Positions 17,525 to 25,993 of a DNA stretch of 64,000 bases are shown here, one piece after another. Every line of letters starts with the position of its first letter. The stretch's first letter is position 1. A program made the position numbers and the translations under genes. The DNA is taken from assembly GCA_965230485.1 (NCBI GenBank), contig CBDDLA010000001.1, positions 1,302,001-1,366,000 of the forward strand, given 5' to 3'. Origin of the DNA: Putridiphycobacter sp965230485. GTDB lineage: Bacteria > Bacteroidota > Bacteroidia > Flavobacteriales_D > Crocinitomicaceae. The notes below the pieces were generated by a model. It did no database searches. It worked only from the letters and a program-made list of their open reading frames with translations, and had not been told where the DNA came from.

Positions 17525-18385
17525 ATGATCAACCTAACCCAAATATTAGAGCACCTTCCATCTGAAAGAATATCGGATTTAGAGCGCATTACACAAAAAA
17601 TACTAGATACTCAACATGCGCATATTATTTTACTCTTTGGAAGTTATGCCAGGGGCGATTACAAAGTGAAACGAGGTATTGAACAAGGGAAGAAAAGTGA
17701 TTTTGATATTTTGGTGGTTACTGAAGACAGCACCAGCAAACGTAAAGTGGTTGGTGAACTTCGTGATGCCTTTGCAGATTCAGAAATAGTGGTTCAAACA
17801 TTGGTTGTTACTATTAATACTGTGAATCAGGCTTTAGAAGAAAATCAATATTTCTATTCGGATATTAAGAAAGAGGGTATTGAATTGTATAATTCAGGTC
17901 GTTTTGATTTTGCCACTTTTACAGGGTTATCTGCCACACAGAGAAGAGAGATTGCAGAAGCCGATTTTAGTGAATGGATCACGGAGGCTAAAGAATCATT
18001 AATAGACTCACAAAACAATATTGAAAGAGCAAATTATAAACGTGCCTCATTCCATTTTCAACAGAGTATCGAAATGTGCTATACGGCCATTGAAATGGTG
18101 TTTAGCCATTACAATACACATGAGCATAATTTAATAGCGTTACGTGATAGAACCGTAAAATACCATGTTCGTTTAAAGGATGTTTTTCATTATAAGGATG
18201 AAGAACAAAAGAAGTTGTTTGACCAATTGAATTACGCTTACATTGGTGGGCGTTACAAAAATGAAAAAGAATTTCCTATAGATATGGATAAAATTGAATT
18301 TTGGAAGCAGGAAACGGAGATGTTTTTAAAATTGACTGAGGAGATTTGTTTGGAGCGGATTGAGGGGTTTAGGCAGTTGGAATAG
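17525..18385 (+). CDS. Nucleotidyltransferase-HEPN fusion protein
   Basis: The protein has 286 residues. The N-terminal MNT-type nucleotidyltransferase domain shows GSYARGD at 39-45 and the metal-binding pair D-F-D at 59-61. The C-terminal HEPN domain (about 145-280) contains NYKRASFHFQQSIEMCY. The two modules are usually separate antitoxin and toxin genes; as a fusion this form is common in Bacteroidota and its role is not settled. It ends 25 bases before the first metal-efflux gene but is probably a separate unit, because a promoter box lies in the gap. Confidence 0.85.
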   Translation: MINLTQILEHLPSERISDLERITQKILDTQHAHIILLFGSYARGDYKVKRGIEQGKKSDFDILVVTEDSTSKRKVVGELRDAFADSEIVVQTLVVTINTVNQALEENQYFYSDIKKEGIELYNSGRFDFATFTGLSATQRREIAEADFSEWITEAKESLIDSQNNIERANYKRASFHFQQSIEMCYTAIEMVFSHYNTHEHNLIALRDRTVKYHVRLKDVFHYKDEEQKKLFDQLNYAYIGGRYKNEKEFPIDMDKIEFWKQETEMFLKLTEEICLERIEGFRQLE

Positions 18386-18404
18386 GATTTTTTGCTTACA
18401 TTTG
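18377..18404 (+). promoter_or_regulatory. Bacteroidota-type promoter for the Zn/Cd efflux operon
   Basis: TACATTTG at 18397-18404 matches the -7 consensus TAnnTTTG, with TTG at 18377-18379 as a -33 element 17 bases upstream. The predicted transcript start falls about at the GTG of the His-rich gene, so the message would be nearly leaderless. Assigned by eye. Confidence 0.5.
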
Positions 18405-18409
18405 TTTCG

Positions 18410-18901
18410 GTGAAAGTTTTAAAAACAGTCATATCATTTCTATTGCTATCTTCTTATTTGATAGGCTTTGGTCATGCATTAACACCACATTGTCAAACTA
18501 GCTGCAACGATCATTCCATGGTCGAAAAAGCTCATAACCATGATCATCATGAACATTATGCAGGAGATGCACATGAACATGAACACGTCAGCCACGGAGA
18601 TCATTTTGATGACAACTGGATTGATTTATTGGTTTGCATACTGAGTGATGTAGAACACCATGGTTCAGGATGTCATGCACCTCATTTTATTCAAACTGAC
18701 AATTCAGTTGAAAAGAAATCGTGGTCTAAAACTAGTGATGATGATCAAAATGATTTTATTGGCAAAGGTGAATTACCAATACCGTTCAAACTAACACTTG
18801 TTGAAACTTCGATTCAATCAAATGCGCCTCCGCAAGTTGATTATAGTTTTCTTCACTTTGAAGATTCGCCTCTCAGAGGCCCTCCCTTTTATTCTTGTTA
18901 A
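18410..18901 (+). CDS. His-rich exported metal-binding protein of efflux operon
   Basis: A GTG start at 18410 is preferred because it gives a good signal peptide (KVLKTVISFLLLSSYLIGFGHA); an in-frame TTG at 18392 is the alternative. The mature part (~140 residues) is very rich in His and Asp/Glu around residues 35-75 (HNHDHHEHYAGDAHEHEHVSHGDH), with several cysteines. Small proteins of this kind precede CzcA/CusA genes in Bacteroidota and probably bind or buffer Zn or a related ion in the periplasm. CzcA begins 93 bases downstream in the same direction. Confidence 0.75.
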   Translation: MKVLKTVISFLLLSSYLIGFGHALTPHCQTSCNDHSMVEKAHNHDHHEHYAGDAHEHEHVSHGDHFDDNWIDLLVCILSDVEHHGSGCHAPHFIQTDNSVEKKSWSKTSDDDQNDFIGKGELPIPFKLTLVETSIQSNAPPQVDYSFLHFEDSPLRGPPFYSC

Positions 18902-18994
18902 GCCTTTGGCTTTTGTATAGCTCTTAATGCAGCTGTGCCTTGATTGTTCATTGGAGCAATCCACTTCTTTTTATTCAAGAATAAATATCTAATA

Positions 18995-21900
18995 ATGATA
19001 AATCGTATTATACAATTTTCCATTAGCAACAAGCTAATTGTAGGCCTCCTAACTTTAGGCATAATTGCTACTGGAATATGGAGCATTTCTAAAGTTCCAC
19101 TTGATGCCGTTCCTGACATCACTAATAATCAGGTTCAAGTCATCACACAATCTCCAAATTTGGGGACTGAAGACATAGAACAGTTTGTCACTTACCCAGT
19201 TGAATTAGCTATGGCTAATTTGCCTGGAGTCCAAGAAATCAGATCTGTATCTCGCTTTGGGCTATCGTTAGTCACTATCGTTTTTGATGATAATATGGGT
19301 ACTTACTTACCAAGGCAATTGGTATCTGAAAAATTAGTAGAGGTGCAACAAGATATTCCTGCGGGATTTGGTGTTCCTGAAATGGGTCCAATTTCAACTG
19401 GTTTAGGAGAAATTTATCAATACACCTTAGAGGTTGATGATGAATTTAAAGATGATTATTCCTCCTCTGATTTGAGAACCATGCAAGATTGGATTGTCCG
19501 TAGACAAATGGCTATGGTGCCAGGAGTGGTTGAAGTCAATGCATTTGGTGGGGATATCAAGCAGTATGAAGTAGCTGTTGATCCTGACCAGTTGAGGTCA
19601 ATGGATATTTCAATCTCTGAAGTATTTGTAGCCCTTGAGAATAATAACCAAAATTCAGGAGGTGCATATATTGAAAAAGACCATTACGCTAACTTTATTA
19701 GAGGCGAAGGTCTGGCAAGAAGTATCCCTGATATTGAAAATATTGTCATTAAAAGCATTAATGGTATTCCCATCACTATCAAAGACGTTGGTAAAGTTCA
19801 ATTTGGTAAAGCCGTTAAATACGGCACGCTTACCATGGATGGAAAAGGAGAAGCTGTTGGAGGGATGATACTTATGTTAAAAGGAGCTAATTCCAATGAT
19901 GTGATTGAATTAGTTAAGTCGAGAGTCGTTGACATCCAAAAATCACTTCCTGAAGGTGTGACAATTGTTCCATTTTTAGATAGGAGTAAACTAATAGCTA
20001 AAACAACAGGAACGGTCTCTACAAATTTACTGGAGGGAGCATTGATAGTCATTTTTGTTCTGGTTTTTCTATTAGGCAATTGGAGAGGAGGCTTAATTGT
20101 TGCATCCACTATTCCGCTATCATTATTGTTTGCTTTTATTATGATGTATGCATTTGATGTGTGGGCAAACTTGATGAGTTTAGGAGCCATTGATTTTGGA
20201 ATCATCATAGATGGAGCGGTTATTATAGTTGAAGCAACCGTATTTGTGCTTCATGGGAAATTATTGACAAAGCAAAAAATAACACAAGAAGAGAAGGACA
20301 AAGTCGCATTTGAATCTTCTAGTAAAATGATGAATTCAGCCTTTTTTGGACAGCTAATTATTTTAATTGTCTTCATACCAATTCTTGCATTGCAAGGTGT
20401 TGAAGGTAAAATGTTTCAACCCATGGCCCTCACCTTTATGTTTGCAATGGTTGGGGTCATGATTTTGTGTTTGACTTATGTGCCTATGATGTCAGCATTG
20501 TTTTTAAAAGCAAGCAAAAAAGACAAAAAATCGTGGGGAGACAGATTGGTATCATGGCTGGAAGAGATTTACGGTAAAACCCTAAGTCGCACCTTGAAAA
20601 TTGGTAAATGGGTTGTGCTTGGGAGCGTTATTTTACTCAGCATTGCCACCTATACTTTCACAAAAATGGGAGGAGAATTCATACCTCAATTAGATGAAGG
20701 TGATATCGCTTTTCACGCTATTTTAAAACCAGGTAGTTCTTTGACAGAAACCATAATGACCACAACGAAGATTGAAAAAATAGTAAAAGATCAGTTTCCA
20801 GAAGTCGATCATATTATTAGTCGAATTGGGGTGGCAGATGTCCCAACTGATCCTATGCCTATGGATATTGCAGATGTATTTGTCATTCTTAAACCAGAAG
20901 ATCAATGGACAACTGTAAGGACTAAAGATCAATTGATTTCAGAAATGAAAGAGTCAGTAGAGCAAGTCCCAGGGGTCAACTTTGAGTTTACGCAGCCAAT
21001 AGAGATGCGCTTCAACGAATTGATAACAGGCGTTAGAGAAGATGTTGCCATTAAGTTGTTTGGTGATGATTTGACTGTACTGTCTGAAAAAGCCGAAGAA
21101 ATAGGTAAACTCATTGGGTCTATTGATGGCATAGGTGATATGAAAGTGGAAGCCACGAGTGGTTTACCACAAATAACTGTCGTCTATAATCGGTATGAAG
21201 TAGCGAAACATGGATTACAACTATCAGATTTAAACAACCTAATTCAATCTGCTTTTGCAGGAGGAACTACTGGAGTAGTATTTGAAGGTGAAAAACGATT
21301 CGATTTAGTGGTGAGACTTGACGAAGCACACAGAAAAAATATTGATAATCTAAAGAATTTGTATGTAACTACAGCTACTGGTGCTCAAATTCCAATGTCG
21401 GAAGTAGCAGACATAAGTTATCAAACGGGTCCTATGCAAATCAGCAGGGATAATACAAACCGAAGAACCTATGTAGGGATTAATGTTCGGGGTAGAGATG
21501 TCCAATCTTTGGTAGAAGAGATTCAAGAAAAACTAGATGCCGAGCTAGAATTACCACCTGGGTATTACATCCGATACGGTGGTGCGTTTGAAAATCTTGA
21601 GCGGGCAAGTAACAGACTAAAAATTGTGGTTCCCGTTGCGTTAGCACTCATTCTACTATTGATTTTTATGGCACTTAAATCCTTAAAACAAACCTTGATG
21701 ATTTTCATGGCCATTCCACTAGCAGCAATCGGTGGTATTTTCTTTTTATGGTTGAGAGACATGCCGTTTAGTATTTCTGCGGGTGTCGGATTCATTGTTC
21801 TCTTTGGCGTAGCCGTTCTGAATGGACTAGTACTCATTGGAGGATGGAATGAGTTAAAAGAAGAGGGTAGTACAGATTTGAATGAAAGAATCAGGCAAGG

Positions 21901-23356
21901 TGCAAAGCGGAGAATCAGACCGATTCTTTTGACTGCCCTAACGGATATACTAGGATTCTTGCCAATGGCAATTTCTTCATCCGCAGGCGCAGAAGTTCAG
22001 CAGCCTTTGGCTACCGTAGTGATTGGAGGAATGTTAACCGCAACATTTTTAACATTATTTGTTTTACCAATACTTTATAAATGGACAGAGAAAAACGAAA
22101 ATAAAATGAATAAAAAAGGAAGCACTATTCTAGTCACTGGACTAGTCGTAATTGGCTTGATTTTATGTCCAAATTTTGGACATTCTCAAAATCGCATTGA
22201 AACTGTAGACCAAGCCATCACTATTGGGTTTTCGAACAACGCCAATGTTTCAATCGCTAAATCAAGGATTGAGCTAAGTCAGCAAGCTAAAAAAGGCGCA
22301 TTCAATCCAAGCAAAACCAACTTAGACATGCAATATGGGCAGTACAACAGTTTTGAAAATGACCTAGGGTTTGCGGTTAGTCAAAGCTTTGAATTCCCCA
22401 CAGTATATGTTTCACAATGGAATTTAGCCAAAGAAAGAATAGAGAGTTCAGAATTACAGCTGAAGGTGATTCAGAATCAATTGCGTTGGCACATCAGAGA
22501 ATCCTGGAATACACTTGCCTATTTGCAAGCGAAGGAAAAAGTCCTGATATACAATGATTCATTAATGGATTTATTTGTCAGAGCCGCCACCATTAGATAT
22601 GATGTTCAAGAAACCTCTCTTTTAGAGAAAGTAACAGCAGAAACTAAAAAAGCAGAAATTGCGAATAGGTTGCAAATGATCAGGGCAGAAATTTTTGCAA
22701 AACAAAGAGAATTACAGATTTTACTGAATGATTCTACGCAATTCATATTTAAATCAAATGATTATATCGAGTTGAACATTTCAATGGATCAGGATACTGC
22801 TTTGCTTAATAACAATCCGCTAAAGACTTACACTAATCAGCAAATTAATATTGCCAAAGCTGAAATTAAGGTCAACCAATCTAAACTATTGCCTGATATT
22901 TCTATTGGATATTTTAACCAATCTTTAATTGGTAGCCAAACATCTGGCGGTGATATTGGAGCCATTGGCGATCGGTTTTCAGGTGTGCAAGTTGGGGTAA
23001 CCATTCCAATATTTTTTGGATCATATAAATCCACTATTAACACAGCTAAAATTCAACAAGAAATTGCTCAATTGGATGCAGACTATTATTACACCAACCT
23101 AAGTAACCAATTTGAGTCGCAATTGCAAAGGGTCATTTCATCCTTAAAAAGCCTGAGCTTTTACAAAAATGTAGGCTTAGATCAGGCAAATTTGATGATC
23201 AGTAATGCTCAAAAAAGTTATGAGTCTGGATCAATTGCCTACTTGGAATATTTCCAGAGCCTCGAATATGGCATCCAGTTAAAGTTAGATCATTTAAATG
23301 CATTAAATAATTATAATCAGGCAGTTGTGAAACTACAATATTTGCTTGGAGAATAA
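18995..23356 (+). CDS. czcA: CzcA/CusA-type RND efflux pump fused to a TolC-type outer-membrane channel
   Basis: The start is at 18995 (MINRIIQFSISNKLIVG), the normal RND N-terminus. About 1,035 residues form the inner-membrane proton-driven pump: LPGVQEIRS porter loops, TM4 with LGAIDFGIIIDGAVIIVEA, and PLAAIGGIFFLWL in the second half. After a short linker (NENKMNKKGS) a new hydrophobic segment leads into a ~400-residue outer-membrane efflux protein domain, with the helical repeats TVDQAITIGFSNNANV and INIAKAEIKVNQSKLLPD. The fusion joins pump and exit channel in one 1,453-residue polypeptide. It likely exports Zn, Cd or Co together with CzcB. Confidence 0.92.
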   Translation: MINRIIQFSISNKLIVGLLTLGIIATGIWSISKVPLDAVPDITNNQVQVITQSPNLGTEDIEQFVTYPVELAMANLPGVQEIRSVSRFGLSLVTIVFDDNMGTYLPRQLVSEKLVEVQQDIPAGFGVPEMGPISTGLGEIYQYTLEVDDEFKDDYSSSDLRTMQDWIVRRQMAMVPGVVEVNAFGGDIKQYEVAVDPDQLRSMDISISEVFVALENNNQNSGGAYIEKDHYANFIRGEGLARSIPDIENIVIKSINGIPITIKDVGKVQFGKAVKYGTLTMDGKGEAVGGMILMLKGANSNDVIELVKSRVVDIQKSLPEGVTIVPFLDRSKLIAKTTGTVSTNLLEGALIVIFVLVFLLGNWRGGLIVASTIPLSLLFAFIMMYAFDVWANLMSLGAIDFGIIIDGAVIIVEATVFVLHGKLLTKQKITQEEKDKVAFESSSKMMNSAFFGQLIILIVFIPILALQGVEGKMFQPMALTFMFAMVGVMILCLTYVPMMSALFLKASKKDKKSWGDRLVSWLEEIYGKTLSRTLKIGKWVVLGSVILLSIATYTFTKMGGEFIPQLDEGDIAFHAILKPGSSLTETIMTTTKIEKIVKDQFPEVDHIISRIGVADVPTDPMPMDIADVFVILKPEDQWTTVRTKDQLISEMKESVEQVPGVNFEFTQPIEMRFNELITGVREDVAIKLFGDDLTVLSEKAEEIGKLIGSIDGIGDMKVEATSGLPQITVVYNRYEVAKHGLQLSDLNNLIQSAFAGGTTGVVFEGEKRFDLVVRLDEAHRKNIDNLKNLYVTTATGAQIPMSEVADISYQTGPMQISRDNTNRRTYVGINVRGRDVQSLVEEIQEKLDAELELPPGYYIRYGGAFENLERASNRLKIVVPVALALILLLIFMALKSLKQTLMIFMAIPLAAIGGIFFLWLRDMPFSISAGVGFIVLFGVAVLNGLVLIGGWNELKEEGSTDLNERIRQGAKRRIRPILLTALTDILGFLPMAISSSAGAEVQQPLATVVIGGMLTATFLTLFVLPILYKWTEKNENKMNKKGSTILVTGLVVIGLILCPNFGHSQNRIETVDQAITIGFSNNANVSIAKSRIELSQQAKKGAFNPSKTNLDMQYGQYNSFENDLGFAVSQSFEFPTVYVSQWNLAKERIESSELQLKVIQNQLRWHIRESWNTLAYLQAKEKVLIYNDSLMDLFVRAATIRYDVQETSLLEKVTAETKKAEIANRLQMIRAEIFAKQRELQILLNDSTQFIFKSNDYIELNISMDQDTALLNNNPLKTYTNQQINIAKAEIKVNQSKLLPDISIGYFNQSLIGSQTSGGDIGAIGDRFSGVQVGVTIPIFFGSYKSTINTAKIQQEIAQLDADYYYTNLSNQFESQLQRVISSLKSLSFYKNVGLDQANLMISNAQKSYESGSIAYLEYFQSLEYGIQLKLDHLNALNNYNQAVVKLQYLLGE

Positions 23357-23375
23357 TACTATTAAAATAATAATT

Positions 23376-24590
23376 ATGAAAACAATAATTAAACAATTCA
23401 TCCTCTTGATAACAACGGTGTTTTTTATAGTTTCCTGTGGGGGTTCAGGTGATGGGCATAGTGAAGAAGACGGACATGATCATGGCCACAACAATGGAGA
23501 CGAACACAAGGGTGAGCATGGTGAAGAAATTCACTTGTCTGCGCAACAATTCATGTCCTTAAATATAAAGGTAGATTCGTTGCCAATGAGAAATATGAAC
23601 TCATTTGTAACAGCCAATGGCGAATTAGAAGTGCCTCCGCAAAATGAAGCTGAAGTGACTGCAGTGATAGGTGCGAATGTAAAATCAATCAAAGTAATTG
23701 AAGGCGAAAAGGTGAAAAAAGGTCAAGTACTCGCCTACTTAACTCATCCTAATTTAATTCAATTACAAACAGATTACATTACCAATTGGAACGAGCTTAG
23801 CTATCTAAAGACCGAGTTTAATAGGCAAGAAAAACTCTATGGTGAAAAAGTAGGTTCAGGTAAAGAGTTTCAGAAAGTCACCTCAGAACTCAACGTCAAA
23901 AAAGGAATTGTTGCAGGATTAAAAGCACAATTGAAAATTCTCGGAATTAGCACTGAACGGTTAGAGAAAAATGAAATATCTGAAATGGTAGCTGTTCGCA
24001 GTCCGATAAGTGGTTTTATACGATTGGTAGAGGTTAAATTGGGGCAATATGTCAGCCCAGAAACATCTCTGTTTGAAATCGTCAATGCAGAGCATGTTCA
24101 TGCTGATTTGATGGTGTTTGAAAAAGATGCGCATAAAATTAAAGTAGGTCAAAAGGTGATTTTTAACGTTCAGTCTGTGCCTGATGAAGAGTTGACCGCT
24201 GAAATTTATTCGGTAGGTCAGAACTTTGAACAAGACCCAAAGGCAATTCATGTACATGCAGAAATTGAGAATAAAGACGGAAAACTGATTCCTGGGATGT
24301 ATGTAAAAGGTAAAATTTACACTGATAATGTGATGAGTTACGCCATTCCCGAAGAAGGATTGGTCCGCGAGGGAGAAAAGTACTTCATTTTCTCAGCAAA
24401 AAAAGAAATGGATCATGATGAAGAGCAATGGGCTTTTGAACCGATTGAAGTGATGCCTGGAATAAGTGAGGGTGGTTGGGTAGAAATAAAGCTACTGACG
24501 CCATTAGATCCAAACATAAAAATAGCTTGGAACAATGCCTATAATTTAATCGCTGAAATGAAGAAAGGAGAAGCTGAACATAGCCATTAA
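23376..24590 (+). CDS. czcB: CzcB-type periplasmic adaptor lipoprotein
   Basis: Starting at 23376 (MKTIIKQFILL), the 404-residue protein has a lipobox-like FFIVSCGGS, so Cys ~19 is probably lipidated. A His/Glu/Asp-rich metal-binding stretch follows (residues ~24-50). The adaptor core then shows the lipoyl halves AEVTAVIGANVKSIKVIEGEKVKKGQVL and VRSPISGFIRLVEVKLGQYVSPETS around a helical hairpin, and a beta-barrel domain near the end. It bridges the inner- and outer-membrane parts of the CzcA-TolC pump. It begins 19 bases after that gene, in one operon. Confidence 0.9.
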   Translation: MKTIIKQFILLITTVFFIVSCGGSGDGHSEEDGHDHGHNNGDEHKGEHGEEIHLSAQQFMSLNIKVDSLPMRNMNSFVTANGELEVPPQNEAEVTAVIGANVKSIKVIEGEKVKKGQVLAYLTHPNLIQLQTDYITNWNELSYLKTEFNRQEKLYGEKVGSGKEFQKVTSELNVKKGIVAGLKAQLKILGISTERLEKNEISEMVAVRSPISGFIRLVEVKLGQYVSPETSLFEIVNAEHVHADLMVFEKDAHKIKVGQKVIFNVQSVPDEELTAEIYSVGQNFEQDPKAIHVHAEIENKDGKLIPGMYVKGKIYTDNVMSYAIPEEGLVREGEKYFIFSAKKEMDHDEEQWAFEPIEVMPGISEGGWVEIKLLTPLDPNIKIAWNNAYNLIAEMKKGEAEHSH

Positions 24591-24606
24591 TAAAAACGAC
24601 TTTAAC

Positions 24607-25023
24607 ATGACAGAAATAGAAAAAACGTTAGAAAGTAAAGATATACGCCCTACGGCAATGCGAATTTTAATTTATAAATACATGGCTGAAAATGAAATGA
24701 CGGTTTCCCTTTCAGATATTGAAAATGCATTTCATAGAGCTGAACGCACCACACTATATCGTACCTTAAAAACATTTGAGGAAAAAGGAATTGTACATCA
24801 AATTGATGATGGCACAAATATTTCAAAATTTGCTTTATGCGAACCTGGTTGTAATTGTGAACTTGATCAGGATTTGCACTTTCATTTTCATTGCAGTAAC
24901 TGCCTTGAAACAGTTTGTTTGACTGAACATAAAATTCCAAATATCAAATTACCAGAAGGGTACATAGCTGAAAACGCAAATTTGGTTGTAAAAGGAATTT
25001 GCGATAAATGTAGTGGGCAATAA
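24607..25023 (+). CDS. Fur-family metal-responsive repressor
   Basis: A 138-residue protein with an N-terminal winged helix (DIRPTAMRILIYKYMAE, then AERTTLYRTLKTFEEKGIV). The C-terminal metal domain has HFHFHCSNC and a closing C-x2-C (GICDKCSGQ), i.e. the two CxxC pairs of a structural zinc site. It lies 16 bases after czcB in the efflux operon, so a Zur-like or Cd/Co-responsive autoregulator of this operon is likely. Metal specificity cannot be read from sequence here. Confidence 0.88.
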   Translation: MTEIEKTLESKDIRPTAMRILIYKYMAENEMTVSLSDIENAFHRAERTTLYRTLKTFEEKGIVHQIDDGTNISKFALCEPGCNCELDQDLHFHFHCSNCLETVCLTEHKIPNIKLPEGYIAENANLVVKGICDKCSGQ

Positions 25024-25034
25024 ATGCACTTCTG

Positions 25035-25060
25035 TTGCACTCATTTTCGGTTTATATTTG
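25035..25060 (+). promoter_or_regulatory. Promoter box before the small His-rich lipoprotein
   Basis: TATATTTG at 25053-25060 fits the TAnnTTTG -7 consensus; TTG at 25035-25037 is a short-spaced -33 candidate. The TGCAC repeats at about 25025-25040 could be part of a regulator site. A separate start is consistent with the 124-base gap after the Fur-family gene. Confidence 0.45.
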
Positions 25061-25147
25061 GCTTAAATTTTAATTCCAGAATTTGAAAAGTGAAGACTGA
25101 CATTTTAATTTAAGGAATAAAAACATAGTCACTAATTAAATATAAAT

Positions 25148-25315
25148 ATGAAAACAAAGTATCTAAAATTTGCAATTGTAGCGACCCTATTCTTAGGATC
25201 AATTTCATTCACCTCTTGTGAAGGAAATGAAGAAGAAACGACAAGCGAAGAAAACCATGAAGGTCATGACCACGATCATGAGGAAGGGGATGAACATGAG
25301 GGTCACGAGCATTAA
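25148..25315 (+). CDS. Small His/Glu-rich lipoprotein (55 residues)
   Basis: A short open frame beginning ATG at 25148. The leader KYLKFAIVATLFLGSISFTSC has a lipobox ending at Cys ~24. The mature ~30 residues are nearly all Glu, His, Asp and Gly (EGHDHDHEEGDEHEGHEH), the same composition as the N-terminus of the neighbouring CzcB. Its likely job is periplasmic metal binding. It is flanked by its own promoter box and a terminator hairpin. Confidence 0.75.
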   Translation: MKTKYLKFAIVATLFLGSISFTSCEGNEEETTSEENHEGHDHDHEEGDEHEGHEH

Positions 25316-25321
25316 ATAGAG

Positions 25322-25357
25322 AGTACCACTTGATTTTAACGTAAAGTGGTACTTTTT
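25322..25357 (+). terminator. Rho-independent terminator
   Basis: AGTACCACTT (25322-25331) pairs perfectly with AAGTGGTACT (25344-25353), followed by TTTTT. It lies 6 bases after the small lipoprotein stop and closes the first efflux unit. Confidence 0.85.
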
Positions 25358-25390
25358 AAACCTTAAATAAAACCGTCTCAATTATCAATT

Positions 25391-25993
25391 ATGACCCTAT
25401 TTCAAATCTTCTTACCCGTTTTTATGCTCGTGTACTTTTTTCAAGTTTTCGTCATAAGAAGTTATGTGCAGTGGAAAAAAACAGAACAAAATCCTTTTGT
25501 ATTCAGCCGTTCAGAAAATGCGCACGATTATATTGGCTTTGTGTTTAAAATAATGACGGTATTGAGTGTGACTGTCATTATACTTTTCTCCTTTTTCCAA
25601 GGGTTTTACCAAACTTATCTGGGAGCATTATCTTATCTACAATTAGTTGAATTACAATGGATAGGTTCAGGCATTTTAGTTGCATCATTAATTTGGACAA
25701 TCATTGCGCAATATCAAATGTCTAATTCATGGCGCATTGGCATAGATTATGAAGAAAAAACCACCCTGGTTAATAAGGGAATCTTCAAGTTGTCACGAAA
25801 CCCTGTGTTTTTGGGCGTAATTCTCATCTATTTGGGTGTGTTTCTTATCGCTCCAAACACCTTGTCTTTTACTTTATTTTTCCTTTGTTATTTCATACTT
25901 CAAATCCAATCAAGGCTGGAAGAAGAATATCTTGAAACCGTTCATGGGCAAAGTTATATTGATTATAAGAAAACAGTACGGAGATGGATTTAA
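25391..25993 (+). CDS. ICMT/PEMT-like integral membrane methyltransferase
   Basis: A 200-residue membrane protein with about five hydrophobic segments. The family signature is in the C-terminal half: GIFKLSRNPVFLGV, then EEEYLETVHGQSYIDYKKTVRRWI. It belongs to the isoprenylcysteine methyltransferase / phospholipid N-methyltransferase group, whose bacterial members often sit beside metal-efflux genes with no known substrate. It overlaps the start of the P-type ATPase by 10 bases, so the two are cotranscribed. Confidence 0.8.
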   Translation: MTLFQIFLPVFMLVYFFQVFVIRSYVQWKKTEQNPFVFSRSENAHDYIGFVFKIMTVLSVTVIILFSFFQGFYQTYLGALSYLQLVELQWIGSGILVASLIWTIIAQYQMSNSWRIGIDYEEKTTLVNKGIFKLSRNPVFLGVILIYLGVFLIAPNTLSFTLFFLCYFILQIQSRLEEEYLETVHGQSYIDYKKTVRRWI

